From an uncultured Pseudohongiella sp. (GTDB lineage: Bacteria; Pseudomonadota; Gammaproteobacteria; Pseudomonadales; Pseudohongiellaceae): a stretch of DNA of 35,045 nt. Shown here piece by piece: positions 9,326-17,682 of this stretch. Each line of letters opens with the position of its first letter. The first letter of the stretch is position 1. The position numbers and the translations under genes are program-made. The notes beneath the pieces are model-generated. The model saw only the letters and a list, made by a program, of their open reading frames with translations, was not told where the DNA came from and ran no database searches. The stretch spans positions 1-35,045 of the forward strand of contig CACBCS010000016.1 of assembly GCA_902537815.1 (NCBI GenBank), in the 5' to 3' direction.

Positions 9326-9685
9326 GGCTGGCCAGTTGAGGGTCGCTTCATGAGGCCCGCAATCATGCCAAAAAAACCACGCAACCCCAACTCTCAATGA
9401 GGCCAGCAAGGGGCTGCCTGCCAACGACCGGCCAACAAAAGCACGGACTTCACCCGAGGCCCTGGCCCCTCGAGCCCGATATTCGGGCGATGGCGCACCC
9501 AACCCCCTGAGAAATGTGCCCCGGACAGGGCCAATTCCTTTGCATTTCAACCCCCGAATCTTTAGAATATGGCCCCTCTGAAATTAGGCGAGCGCGGCAG
9601 TGCGTATCTGCGCAGGATTCAGTAAAACATTTGGTAAATCGCTCTAGAGCACAGCCTGCGGGCCCTCTAGGCAAACGGAGTTCAA
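9326..9685. other. divergent intergenic region tsaD/rpsU
   Basis: This 360-bp stretch between the tsaD GTG and the rpsU ATG has no credible gene. It holds a sigma70-type promoter for rpsU (listed separately). A minus-strand promoter for tsaD must lie in the left half, but no convincing -35/-10 pair was found there. Confidence 0.6.
9540..9568 (+). promoter_or_regulatory. sigma70-type promoter of the rpsU-yqeY-dnaG-rpoD operon
   Basis: TTGCAT at 9540-9545 and TAGAAT at 9563-9568 are separated by exactly 17 bp, about 120 bp upstream of the rpsU start. It is the best match to the housekeeping consensus in the divergent region. Confidence 0.55.
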
Positions 9686-9901
9686 ATGCCCCAGGTAAGA
9701 CTTAAAGAAAATGAGCCGTTTGATGTGGCGCTGCGTCGCTTCAAGCGCTCCTGCGAAAAAGCAGGAATTCTTGCGGAAGTGCGCCGTCGCGAGTTCTACG
9801 AAAAGCCCACTTCCGTGCGCAAGCGCAAGGCGGCGGCTGCGGTAAAGCGTCACCTCAAGAAGGTTCAGCGCGAAAGCCGCCGAACTCAGCGCCTCTACTG
9901 A
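9686..9901 (+). CDS. rpsU: 30S ribosomal protein S21
   Basis: Encodes 71 residues, exactly the bS21 size: acidic/neutral N-terminus [20 protein letters not shown], then the strongly basic tail with [21 protein letters not shown]21 binds the platform of the small subunit near the anti-Shine-Dalgarno. A good ribosome binding site (GGAG, about 7 bp upstream) precedes ATG. It is the first gene of the macromolecular-synthesis operon, and a perfect hairpin follows shortly after the stop. Confidence 0.97.
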   Translation: MPQVRLKENEPFDVALRRFKRSCEKAGILAEVRRREFYEKPTSVRKRKAAAAVKRHLKKVQRESRRTQRLY

Positions 9902-9932
9902 TCATCAAGCTGATCACCAAAAAGATCACGAA

Positions 9933-9955
9933 GACGCCTGCCCTCTGCAGGCGTC
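9933..9955 (+). terminator. attenuator-like hairpin between rpsU and yqeY
   Basis: GACGCCTGC and GCAGGCGTC form a perfect 9-bp stem with a CCTCT loop, 31 bp after the rpsU stop. There is no U-run after it, so it may be a weak attenuator or an RNA processing/stability element. E. coli has a partial terminator in the equivalent place, which lets rpsU be expressed above dnaG and rpoD. Confidence 0.5.
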
Positions 9956-9991
9956 CCAACCTTACTCGCCCTCTTCCAGTTCAGGTGTGAC

Positions 9992-10444
9992 ATGCCCGAC
10001 AGCCCTCTGAAAGCGCAGATCAATGAAGCTATGAAGGCCGCCATGCGAGCCAAGGAAAAAGAGCGCCTGGGAACGATCCGCCTGGTTCTGGCCGAAATCA
10101 AGAAAGTCGAGGTCGACGAGCGAATTGATCCCGATGATGTCCGCGTCACCTCGATTCTGGACAAAATGGTGAAGCAGCGCAGAGACTCGATCAAGCAGTT
10201 TACCGACGCCGGTCGAGACGAGCTGGCCGCGAAAGAGCAGAGCGAGATCGAGGTGATTCAGGAGTTTCTGCCGCAGCCTCTGAATGCGGAAGAAATCGCC
10301 TCGCTGATCGAGGAGGCAATCGCTAGTACCGGCGCGGCAAACATGCAGGACATGGGTAAGGTCATGGGTCTGCTCAAGCCGCAGATGGCCGGCAGAGCGG
10401 ATATGGGCAAAGTCAGCGGGTTGATCAAGCAACGCCTGGGCTGA
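9992..10444 (+). CDS. yqeY: GatB/YqeY domain protein
   Basis: Encodes 150 residues of the YqeY family, related to the tRNA-binding tail domain of GatB. Recognisable blocks are ALKAAMRAK-like LKAQINEAMKAAMRAKEKER at the N-terminus, LGTIRLVLAEIKKVE, EQSEIEVIQEFLPQPL, and the C-terminal helical MGKVMGLLKPQMAGRADMGK. The function is not established; a role with amidotransferase or tRNA has been suggested for the fold. It lies between rpsU and dnaG, the usual position in pseudomonads. A weak Shine-Dalgarno (AGGTG) precedes ATG. Confidence 0.93.
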   Translation: MPDSPLKAQINEAMKAAMRAKEKERLGTIRLVLAEIKKVEVDERIDPDDVRVTSILDKMVKQRRDSIKQFTDAGRDELAAKEQSEIEVIQEFLPQPLNAEEIASLIEEAIASTGAANMQDMGKVMGLLKPQMAGRADMGKVSGLIKQRLG

Positions 10445-10506
10445 GCGCAGCGACTGTAAACGACCTGGGTTTTAACCTCGCTTAAGCTGACCCTGCACAT
10501 TCGCGG

Positions 10507-10586
10507 CTCACTCTAAGTCCATTTATCTCACTTTTCTCACCTATCTCTCTTCTCGCTCTCATCTCACTTTACTCCACTCTTACCTT
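10507..10586 (+). promoter_or_regulatory. G-poor pyrimidine tract upstream of dnaG, possible Rho utilisation site
   Basis: About 80 bases of CTCA/TCTC-rich sequence contain only two guanines on the transcript strand. Long C-rich, G-poor unstructured RNA is the classical property of rut sites. It lies between the yqeY stop and dnaG and could cause Rho-dependent attenuation inside the operon. No conserved sequence defines rut, so the call rests on composition alone. Confidence 0.35.
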
Positions 10587-10700
10587 GTTCCGGACTCGTT
10601 GTCTCATCGTATGCAATGAATTGCCACCGACCCGTGCGCTCCTGCTGCTGCCTGGCATACAATGCAGGATCATCAACTCAACCTAACTGTCCTTTCACCC

Positions 10701-12527
10701 ATGGCCGGACTCATTCCGCAATCGTTCATTGACGATTTATTACATCGCTCTGACATCGTCGAGGTGGTGGATAAACGGGTCGGCCTGAAAAAATCCGGCA
10801 AAAATTATCAGGCCTGCTGCCCTTTCCACAACGAGAAAACCCCCTCATTCAGCGTTCAGCCCGAACGGCAGTTCTACTATTGCTTCGGCTGTGGCGCCGG
10901 TGGCAACGCAATCGGCTTTGTCATGAATTTTGACCATGTGGATTTTCCGCAGGCCGTTGAAATCCTGGCGCGGGATGCGGGGTTGGAGGTTCCTCGGGAA
11001 GAGTCCAAGGCCGAGTCCCGCCGTCAGTCCGAGCATGCCAAACTGTTTGAAGTACTCGATCAAGCAAGCAAATTTTACCAGCAGCAACTGCGCCAACATC
11101 AGGGACGACAGCGCGCCGTAAACTACCTGACCTCGCGCGGCGTGGCCGGTGAAATTGCCCGCGATTTTGCGCTCGGCTATGCCCCGCCTGGATGGGATAA
11201 CCTAATCGACGTACTCGGGGATAGCCCGGAGCGACAGCGCACGCTGTTGAAAGCCGGTATGGTGATTGAGCGCAACAAGCCGGAAAACGGCGCCGAGCCA
11301 AGTACCGATAAAGCGCCTTATTACGACCGTTTTCGGGACCGCATCATGTTTCCGATTCGCGACAGCCGCGGACGGGTGATTGCTTTCGGCGGGCGAGTGC
11401 TCGGAGAGGATAAGCCCAAATATCTTAATTCACCGGAGACACCGGTATTCCAGAAAGGCTCTGAGCTCTACGGGCTGTACGAGAGCAAGAAATCAGGCGA
11501 AAAGTTCACGCGCCTGCTGCTAGTGGAAGGCTATATGGATGTCATCGCACTGGCCCAAATGGGCATCCGCAACGCGGTGGCCACCCTCGGTACCGCAACC
11601 AGCGCCAGGCATTTGACCCGTATCTTCCGCGCCGTCTCCGAGGTGGTGTTCTGCTTCGATGGTGATGCGGCCGGACGCAACGCCGCTTGGCGTGCTCTGG
11701 AGACCAGCCTGCCGCTGATGGAAGACGGCAGACGCGTGCGCTTCCTGTTTCTGCCTGACGGAGAAGACCCTGACACCCAGGTGCGCTCGATCGGCACTGA
11801 AGGCTTTTTACGGGAGATCGAGCAAGCGACGCCGCTGGAGCAGTTCTTTTTCGACAAGCTCTCCGAAGGCCTGGACATTCACTCCATCGAAGGCAAGGCC
11901 CGGCTCAGCAATCTGGCCAAACCACTGATCCGCCTGTTCCCTAAAGGCGTTTACGGCCAGCTGATGCTGGACAAGCTCTCTGAGACTCTAGGCATCAGCA
12001 GTGAGTCTCTGGATCAGCTGCTCGCGAGCGCACCCCCGCAGAAAAGCAGCCATTCCGAACCACCAGAGGCCGTGATGGCCCCGCAGCCTCCTGCCAGATC
12101 AAGGACAACTCAGCAACCGGCAGGCCTGAATACCATCCGCAAGTCCGCCAGCCTGAAAGCCATTGAGCTCTTGCTGCGCAATCCTGAGATAGCGCTGACT
12201 GTTCAGGCAGAGCTTGAGCCCCTGCGCCATGCGGAGGACGAAGCCCGCAAACTGCTGCTTACCTTGATCGAGAAAATACGCAGGGAGCCGGCAACAGAGA
12301 CCTACCACCTACTCGGCTACTGCTACGGCACACCCCTCGGTGGCCAGCTGACCCAGTTGCTGCAGGCAGAGAAAATTACCCCTCAGGAAGGTATCGAAGC
12401 CGAATTCACGCAAATACTTGACAATATATTGTCTGATATCAGCCAAAAACTGCACCTGCTAAAATTGAAAGATGAGCTCAAATCCCGCGTCTCCGAAGCG
12501 CCCGGATCAAATCAAGACAGCGTCTGA
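10701..12527 (+). CDS. dnaG: DNA primase DnaG
   Basis: Encodes 608 residues from ATG 10701, giving MAGLIPQSFIDDLL, the standard DnaG start; an in-frame ATG at 10662 would add 13 unlike residues. DnaG synthesises RNA primers at the fork. The N-terminal CHC2 zinc ribbon shows C40, H43, C61 and C64 (CCPFHNEKTPSF to YYCFGCGAGGN). The TOPRIM catalytic domain follows, with LLLVEGYMDVIAL near residue 272 and CFDGDAAGRNAAWRAL near 318. A Ser/Pro/Gln-rich linker precedes the C-terminal DnaB-interaction domain. The Shine-Dalgarno is poor, as is common for this low-expressed gene. Confidence 0.96.
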   Translation: MAGLIPQSFIDDLLHRSDIVEVVDKRVGLKKSGKNYQACCPFHNEKTPSFSVQPERQFYYCFGCGAGGNAIGFVMNFDHVDFPQAVEILARDAGLEVPREESKAESRRQSEHAKLFEVLDQASKFYQQQLRQHQGRQRAVNYLTSRGVAGEIARDFALGYAPPGWDNLIDVLGDSPERQRTLLKAGMVIERNKPENGAEPSTDKAPYYDRFRDRIMFPIRDSRGRVIAFGGRVLGEDKPKYLNSPETPVFQKGSELYGLYESKKSGEKFTRLLLVEGYMDVIALAQMGIRNAVATLGTATSARHLTRIFRAVSEVVFCFDGDAAGRNAAWRALETSLPLMEDGRRVRFLFLPDGEDPDTQVRSIGTEGFLREIEQATPLEQFFFDKLSEGLDIHSIEGKARLSNLAKPLIRLFPKGVYGQLMLDKLSETLGISSESLDQLLASAPPQKSSHSEPPEAVMAPQPPARSRTTQQPAGLNTIRKSASLKAIELLLRNPEIALTVQAELEPLRHAEDEARKLLLTLIEKIRREPATETYHLLGYCYGTPLGGQLTQLLQAEKITPQEGIEAEFTQILDNILSDISQKLHLLKLKDELKSRVSEAPGSNQDSV

Positions 12528-12553
12528 GCTGTCCTAAATTCACCGAAAGTCGA

Positions 12554-12582
12554 TATACATAATTATCGCCCACCGCTATAAT
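12554..12582 (+). promoter_or_regulatory. internal promoter for rpoD
   Basis: TATACA (12554-12559, 4 of 6 -35 consensus positions) and a perfect TATAAT (12577-12582) are separated by 17 bp, 62 bp upstream of the rpoD ATG. Separate transcription of rpoD inside this operon is known in other gammaproteobacteria. Confidence 0.5.
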
Positions 12583-12643
12583 GCGCGGCTCGCTCTTATT
12601 TACCTATTTTGCGTCCCTGTGCCTGCAGGGGAGATGAGAATTT

Positions 12644-14482
12644 ATGGCCGAAGTTATTGCACCACAGTCCAGCCTTAAGTCACTGATCGCCAAAGGAAAG
12701 GAGCAGGGCTACCTGACCTATTCAGAGGTCAATGACCACCTGCCGGATACCATCTCTGATCCGGATCAGGTTGAAGACATCATCCAGATGATCAACGACA
12801 TGGGTATCAAGGTGTTTGAGACCGCACCTGACGCCGATTCTCTGATTCTGAATGAAGACGACAGCGACAACGGCGCTGACGAAGTGGCAGCGGCTGAAGC
12901 CGCCGCCGCGCTGGCTGCGGTCGAAAACGAGGCAGGCCGCACCACAGACCCGGTGCGGATGTACATGCGAGAAATGGGCACCGTTGAACTGCTCACCCGG
13001 GAAGGCGAAATTGTCATCGCCAAGCGCATCGAAGAGGGGCTGCGCGAACTGATGAAAGCCATGGCGCTGTTCCCCGGCACCGTTGAGCACGTACTCAATG
13101 AATATGCACTGATCGAAACTGATGAGCGGCGGCTCAGCGACCTGATCACAGGCTACCTGGACAACACGGACGACATCCCTCCTCCCGCCATGAGCGGCGC
13201 TGCCGCGCAAAATTCGTCTGACAGTGGCGACTCAGACATGGATGACGACAGCGAAGACGAAGCGGCTACCGGCCCTGATCCGGAAGAGGCTGCGATCCGC
13301 TTTGCTGAACTGCAGAAACAGTTCGTCAAAACCAGCAGATCCGTCGCCAGAAACGGGCGTGACCATGCCAGAGCCAAGGCTGAACTGGAAAAACTCGGAG
13401 AGCTGTTCAAGTCTTTCAAGCTGACGCCGCGTCAGTTCGAGCCGCTGCTCAGCCACATACGTGCTGTACTGAGCCGCCTGCGCCGTCACGAGAAAACGGT
13501 TATGAGCCTCGCGGTTCGACATGCCAAGATGCCCCGCAAGATCTTCATCGAGACTTTCCCGGGCCACGAGGTCAACGAAAAGTGGATCAACCAGCACATT
13601 AGAGCCAAGGCCGCCTATTCAGAGTTGCTGGTTAACGTGAAAACTGAAGTGCTTCGGGCCCAGAAGAAGATTCGACTGCTCGAAGAAGAAACCGGGCTCA
13701 CGATTGCGGAAATCAAGGACATCAACCGACAGATGTCGATCGGCGAAGCGAAGTCGCGCCGTGCCAAGAAAGAAATGGTTGAGGCCAACCTGCGATTGGT
13801 GATTTCGATCGCGAAGAAATACACGAATCGGGGCCTGCAGTTTCTGGACCTGATCCAGGAAGGCAATATCGGCCTCATGAAGGCCGTGGACAAATTCGAA
13901 TACCGCCGCGGCTACAAGTTTTCAACCTACGCAACATGGTGGATTCGTCAGGCGATTACCCGCTCGATTGCCGATCAGGCACGCACAATCCGTATCCCTG
14001 TGCACATGATCGAAACGATCAACAAGCTCAACCGAATTTCCCGTCAGATGGTGCATGAGAAAGGGCGCGAGCCTACACCGGAAGAGCTTGGCGAGCGCAT
14101 GGAAATGTCGGAAGACAAAGTCCGCCGCGTGCTGAAAATCGCCAAAGAACCGATCTCAATGGAAACACCGATCGGTGATGATGAAGATTCGCATCTGGGT
14201 GACTTTATTGAAGATGCCAATGTGGACTCACCAGTGGATTCCTCCATCGACGAGGGCCTCCGGGAAGCCACCAAGGACGTGCTCGGTAGCCTCACCGCCA
14301 GAGAGGCGAAGGTGCTGCGTATGCGATTTGGTATCGACATGAATACGGATCACACTCTGGAAGAAGTCGGCAAACAGTTCGACGTGACCCGTGAGCGAAT
14401 TAGACAGATCGAAGCGAAGGCGCTGAGAAAACTGCGCCATCCCACGCGCTCTGATCATCTGCGCTCATTCCTGGACGAATAA
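12644..14482 (+). CDS. rpoD: RNA polymerase sigma factor RpoD (sigma70)
   Basis: Encodes 612 residues, matching the E. coli length. Region 1.1 is N-terminal. Region 1.2 is at [16 protein letters not shown]. An acidic spacer ([15 protein letters not shown]) lies in the non-conserved region. Region 2 contains [40 protein letters not shown] and [16 protein letters not shown] for -10 recognition. Region 4 helix-turn-helix at the end is [20 protein letters not shown] for -35 recognition. AGGGGAG 10 bp upstream is a strong ribosome binding site. It is the last gene of the macromolecular-synthesis operon. Confidence 0.98.
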   Translation: MAEVIAPQSSLKSLIAKGKEQGYLTYSEVNDHLPDTISDPDQVEDIIQMINDMGIKVFETAPDADSLILNEDDSDNGADEVAAAEAAAALAAVENEAGRTTDPVRMYMREMGTVELLTREGEIVIAKRIEEGLRELMKAMALFPGTVEHVLNEYALIETDERRLSDLITGYLDNTDDIPPPAMSGAAAQNSSDSGDSDMDDDSEDEAATGPDPEEAAIRFAELQKQFVKTSRSVARNGRDHARAKAELEKLGELFKSFKLTPRQFEPLLSHIRAVLSRLRRHEKTVMSLAVRHAKMPRKIFIETFPGHEVNEKWINQHIRAKAAYSELLVNVKTEVLRAQKKIRLLEEETGLTIAEIKDINRQMSIGEAKSRRAKKEMVEANLRLVISIAKKYTNRGLQFLDLIQEGNIGLMKAVDKFEYRRGYKFSTYATWWIRQAITRSIADQARTIRIPVHMIETINKLNRISRQMVHEKGREPTPEELGERMEMSEDKVRRVLKIAKEPISMETPIGDDEDSHLGDFIEDANVDSPVDSSIDEGLREATKDVLGSLTAREAKVLRMRFGIDMNTDHTLEEVGKQFDVTRERIRQIEAKALRKLRHPTRSDHLRSFLDE

Positions 14483-14514
14483 AGACAATAAACTGAAATC
14501 TGTAGAGCACGCTT

Positions 14515-14541
14515 CGGTGGCGCGGGCTGAACCCGCGACCG
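14515..14541 (+). terminator. GC-rich hairpin after rpoD
   Basis: CGCGGG/CCCGCG form a 6-bp stem with a CTGAA loop, extended after a small GG bulge by CGGT/ACCG. It sits 32 bp after the rpoD stop. No U-tract follows, so it may be a transcript-end stabiliser rather than an intrinsic terminator. Confidence 0.35.
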
Positions 14542-14580
14542 CAGAAGTGCCTGCCCCATAAGCTGAACGGGGAGAAAACG

Positions 14581-15333
14581 ATGAGCGGTGTCGACATAGA
14601 AGGCAAGGTCATTCTAATTACCGGAGCCAACCGAGGCATTGGCAAAGCCCTCGCGAGCAAGGCATTGGAAATGGGCGCGAAGAAGGTCTACGCCACTGCG
14701 AGGGACGAATCCAAACTCGCTGAAGTGAAAGCCCTTGATAGCGACCGCGTTGTTACCCTGGCGCTGGATGTCACCAATCAGGAACAGGTCAGCGCGGCCG
14801 CGCAGGCTGCCAGCGACGTTGAAATCGTCATCAACAACGCCGGCATGGGGACAGGCGCCCAGCTGATGTCTGACGATGTGGTCGAGAAATCCAAACTGGA
14901 AATGGACGCCAACTTTTATGGCCCGATGCGCATGGGCGTGGCATTCGCGCCCATTCTGAAGGTCAATGGTGGTGGCGCCATTGCAAACGTGCTGTCGGTA
15001 GCCGGGCTGGTTAATTTCCCGTTCGCACCAACCTACTCGACCTCCAAAGCGGCAGGACACTCACTGACTCAGGGCCAGCGGGCGGTGCTGGCCGGCCAGA
15101 ACACACTGGTATGTGGCATTTATCCCGGCCCAATCGACACGGACATGACGGCCGGCATGACCGTAGAAAAAGCGTCAACAGAGGAAGTGGCTAGTGCCGT
15201 GTTTGAAGGTCTGGCGCAAGGCATTGAAGAGATCTTCACCGACAACATGGCCAGAGGGCTCGCCCAGGGCATGAAGGCAGACGCCAAAGCGGTAGAGAAG
15301 TCCATCGCCGCACAGTACCAGAACGTGCGATAA
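14581..15333 (+). CDS. short-chain dehydrogenase/reductase (SDR), substrate unknown
   Basis: Encodes 250 residues of the classical SDR family. The Rossmann loop TGANRGIGKAL, the INNAGMG motif, LSVAGLVNFP with the catalytic Ser region, YSTSKAAG (YxxxK) and YPGPIDTDM are all present, so it should be an active NAD(P)H oxidoreductase. GGGGAG about 8 bp upstream is a strong ribosome binding site. It stands alone between rpoD and the tRNA, and nothing in the context identifies its substrate. Composition is like the core genes, so it probably belongs to the stable chromosome rather than the island. Confidence 0.85.
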   Translation: MSGVDIEGKVILITGANRGIGKALASKALEMGAKKVYATARDESKLAEVKALDSDRVVTLALDVTNQEQVSAAAQAASDVEIVINNAGMGTGAQLMSDDVVEKSKLEMDANFYGPMRMGVAFAPILKVNGGGAIANVLSVAGLVNFPFAPTYSTSKAAGHSLTQGQRAVLAGQNTLVCGIYPGPIDTDMTAGMTVEKASTEEVASAVFEGLAQGIEEIFTDNMARGLAQGMKADAKAVEKSIAAQYQNVR

Positions 15334-15348
15334 CATCAGAAAAAGTTT

Positions 15349-15425
15349 GGGCCTATAGCTCAGTTGGTTAGAGCGCCGGACTCATAATCCGTCGGTCCCA
15401 GGTTCGAGTCCTGGTGGGCCCACCA
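15349..15425 (+). tRNA. tRNA with CAU anticodon, probably tRNA-Ile2 (lysidine type); island attachment gene
   Basis: A complete 77-nt cloverleaf: acceptor GGGCCTA/TGGGCCC, D arm GCTC...GAGC, anticodon loop CTCATAA, T arm CCAGG/CCTGG with TTCGAGT, discriminator A and encoded CCA. The anticodon CAT fits elongator Met or Ile2. Positions 4-5 are C-C paired with G-G, a known recognition element for TilS in tRNA-Ile2, whereas elongator tRNA-Met normally has U-A pairs there; the D loop is Met-like, so certainty is moderate. The anticodon stem has a C-U mismatch at its first pair. Its 3' part recurs downstream as direct repeats. Confidence 0.93.
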
Positions 15426-15562
15426 ACTAAATCAATAAGTTACGTGCTGCTACTCTGCACCTCGTCCAACGAATCATTAACGATGTAACTACGGATGTAA
15501 GTGCAAATTTACCATAGATCATCTGCCCCCTCGAACGACCCTACCCCTATAAAAACAAACCG
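15380..15562 (+). repeat. att copy 1 (attL): tRNA 3' half plus island left-end sequence
   Basis: From the anticodon loop of the tRNA to about 135 bp past its CCA end, this sequence recurs with scattered mismatches at 33001-33187. Shorter copies are at 16537-16566 and 20898-20985. This is the arrangement expected of integration into a tRNA 3' end by site-specific recombination. The part beyond 15426 is the shared left end of the integrating elements, because it is also found inside the island. Confidence 0.85.
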
Positions 15563-15669
15563 TGATCTAGCATCCCCCACCCCCGGGGGTACCCCACTTG
15601 CGCAGCAAGGTTCCATATTTTGCTAGTAGATACTATTCTGAGTGAACGATTAGCCCTCAGAGAATCACA

Positions 15670-16536
15670 ATGAAAAACATACTGTTTTTAGTCACTTTGA
15701 TAGCGTCGCCTGTCTTTGCTCAGGAAGAAGAAGCAGATAGCTGTGGTGCAAACGATTTCGCCTTACAAATTCTCGGCTCTGGTGGTCCTTTCGGTAATGG
15801 TAGGGCATCCGCTGGCTATTTATTGTGGGTAGATGGTCAAAGCAGAATCATGATCGATGCGGGTGGCGGTACTTTCGCGCATTTTCATGAGGCTGGAGCA
15901 AATATAGCGGACCTTCAATTGTTGGCTATTAGTCATTTCCATCCCGATCACTCCGCTGAATTACCTGCGCTACTGTGGCCTCGAAACGGCCCGTTGACTG
16001 TCGTTGGCCCTTCGGGTGATAAAGCATTCCCCTCTGTCGCGGAGTTCATTGATGGTCTTTTTGGGGTTGACGGCGTATTTCGGGTATTGAATGACAGATT
16101 TCAGTTCGAAACAATCGAAGTGGACATAAATGGCGACGCCAAAGAAATACTAAATGAAAGGGCTGTCGTTGTTAAATCCATCGGCGTCCCCCACGGCGAT
16201 GTCCCTGCGTTAGGTTTTCGGGTAGAGGTCGGCGACCGGAGTATAGCGTTCAGCAGCGATCAAAATGGAACTGATCCCAGATTCATAGAATTCGTCAAGG
16301 ATGCGGATTTGCTAGTAGTGCATTTTGCTGGCAACGAAGACGGAACGGGAAGGGCCGATTTGCACGCGAAACCAAGTGTCTGGGGAAAAATTGCTAATGA
16401 AGCGGAAGTTGGCCGCTTGATATTAAGTCACCTCTCCATCAATCAAAATTTCGAATCTAATTTGGTTGCGTTGAAAGCAGTTTACTCTGGACCGCTCACG
16501 ATAGCTGAAGACCTTATGTGTATGTCGGTCGAGTGA
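15670..16536 (+). CDS. secreted metallo-beta-lactamase-fold hydrolase
   Basis: Encodes 288 residues with a signal peptide (MKNILFLVTLIASPVFA, cleavage before QEEE). The zinc motif HFHPDH is at residues 89-94; later ligands are probably GVPHGD (about 175), the SSDQNG aspartate and SHLS near the C-terminus. The GSGGPFGNGRAS opening and overall layout resemble RNase Z/arylsulfatase-like members rather than class B beta-lactamases. Being periplasmic, it more likely cleaves a phosphodiester or sulfate ester, or a lactone, than RNA. It is the only gene between att copies 1 and 2, and its stop codon lies inside att copy 2. Substrate unknown. Confidence 0.8.
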   Translation: MKNILFLVTLIASPVFAQEEEADSCGANDFALQILGSGGPFGNGRASAGYLLWVDGQSRIMIDAGGGTFAHFHEAGANIADLQLLAISHFHPDHSAELPALLWPRNGPLTVVGPSGDKAFPSVAEFIDGLFGVDGVFRVLNDRFQFETIEVDINGDAKEILNERAVVVKSIGVPHGDVPALGFRVEVGDRSIAFSSDQNGTDPRFIEFVKDADLLVVHFAGNEDGTGRADLHAKPSVWGKIANEAEVGRLILSHLSINQNFESNLVALKAVYSGPLTIAEDLMCMSVE

Positions 16537-16566
16537 TGGTGGGCCCACCAACTAAATCAATAAGTT
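16537..16566 (+). repeat. att copy 2: 30-bp exact repeat of the tRNA end
   Basis: Thirty bases from the last T-stem positions through CCA and the following AACTAAATCAATAAGTT are identical to 15412-15441. TCGAGT just upstream also matches the T loop. Sequence to the right no longer resembles the left end. It closes a 1.1-kb single-gene module. Confidence 0.85.
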
Positions 16567-16700
16567 TCACCTCCCTCGCGTAACAGCCCAATCGATTTGG
16601 ACCAAAATAGCCTCTCACATCTGAACCGCCAGGACTGTACGAGTCAGCTGTTCAACAACAGGCTCTAACAGACTCAGTCATTGGTTAATCGACTCTGGCC

Positions 16701-17627
16701 CTAGTGAAGATATAGGCTTCTGAGCAGTTCGACTTCTTCCGCGCCGATTCCAAGCTCCGAATCGAGATAACCTAGCACAGAGCCGTAATTTTCTTCGATG
16801 GCGTTCAATGCAAACTGGAGGAAGGGGACACGGTTTTCAGTATAAAGGGAGTTGGGTTGCTCACCGAACCCTTCATCATTAAATTGCAGCATCATGGCGG
16901 CAAAGACATTGGTCTCAGCGGCCTGCTGCAGATCAGCTTCAGAAATCTGGGACTGTTCAAACTCGGGTCGGCGCAAACGGGTAGATAGCAGATAGTCGTC
17001 AATGATGGTAGAGCGGGGTACGCCGAGTGCGGTCAGAATCAAAGCCGAGGCGATTCCTGTGCGGTCCTGACCGGCTGAGCAGTTCACCACAAGCGGGGTT
17101 TCTTCAGCAAGCAGGTGTTGGAACATCAGGTTTAGCTGGGGTTTGATGGTCTCGGGCATGGAGCGATACATCGGGCCCATCTGGCTCAGCATATCCATCG
17201 CACTCATGTCATCCTCTGCCACTTGCGACAGGCTGCCGCCCATCATGTTAGCCATGCTGTAGGGCACGTTAGTGTAGCCGATCGCCGCTTTTTCGGCCCA
17301 GTGGTTCGGAAACAGCTCCAGTTCTTCCTGGGATCGCAGGTCTACAACAGTCTTGAAGCTGAACTGGCTCAGGTAATCCGTATCGTTCTCTGTGAGCGAA
17401 ACCATTGAACCTGAACGAAACAGCAGACCACGTTTGACTTGGTACCCATCTGCGGTCGTATAACCACCCATATCACGGAAGTTAGACCCGCCTTCCAGCG
17501 GCAACAGCCGATCATAGGATCTCAGCAAGTCTTTTGAAGCTTGGGCTTGAACAGAACTGGGGAAGCATGCGCTTAGCAAAAATATCGAAAGCACTAAACG
17601 CGATTGTCGAATTAATTGTGTAGACAT
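16701..17627 (-). CDS. exported tyrosine-phosphatase-like protein (Y_phosphatase3 family)
   Basis: Encodes 308 residues from ATG 17627; an ATG four codons upstream is possible. The N-terminus LVLSIFLLSAC carries a lipobox-like LSAC (Cys21), followed by a possible signal peptidase I site at VQA, so it is a lipoprotein or periplasmic. Family features are LEGGSNFRDMGGYTTADG, LFRSGSMVSLT, VVDLRSQEE with the general-acid region, and the P-loop CSAGQDRTG with Cys183 and Arg189. It should dephosphorylate Tyr/Ser or small phosphoesters. It lies 55 bp downstream of the TonB receptor on the same strand and is probably co-transcribed. Confidence 0.85.
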   Translation of the reverse strand: MSTQLIRQSRLVLSIFLLSACFPSSVQAQASKDLLRSYDRLLPLEGGSNFRDMGGYTTADGYQVKRGLLFRSGSMVSLTENDTDYLSQFSFKTVVDLRSQEELELFPNHWAEKAAIGYTNVPYSMANMMGGSLSQVAEDDMSAMDMLSQMGPMYRSMPETIKPQLNLMFQHLLAEETPLVVNCSAGQDRTGIASALILTALGVPRSTIIDDYLLSTRLRRPEFEQSQISEADLQQAAETNVFAAMMLQFNDEGFGEQPNSLYTENRVPFLQFALNAIEENYGSVLGYLDSELGIGAEEVELLRSLYLH

Positions 17628-17682
17628 GGCTCTTAGCATTTCTTTTTTAATTTAAGCGAAGCTGCACATCAGCATGTGACTA

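Noticed and set aside
15670-16536. MBL-fold gene as a beta-lactamase resistance gene
   Set aside because: The motif layout fits RNase Z/arylsulfatase-like hydrolases better than class B beta-lactamases; no resistance claim is justified.
16596-16607. TTTGGACCAAAA just after att copy 2, like part of the right-end motif
   Set aside because: Only 11-12 bases match and the rest of the 46-bp block is absent, so chance is likely.
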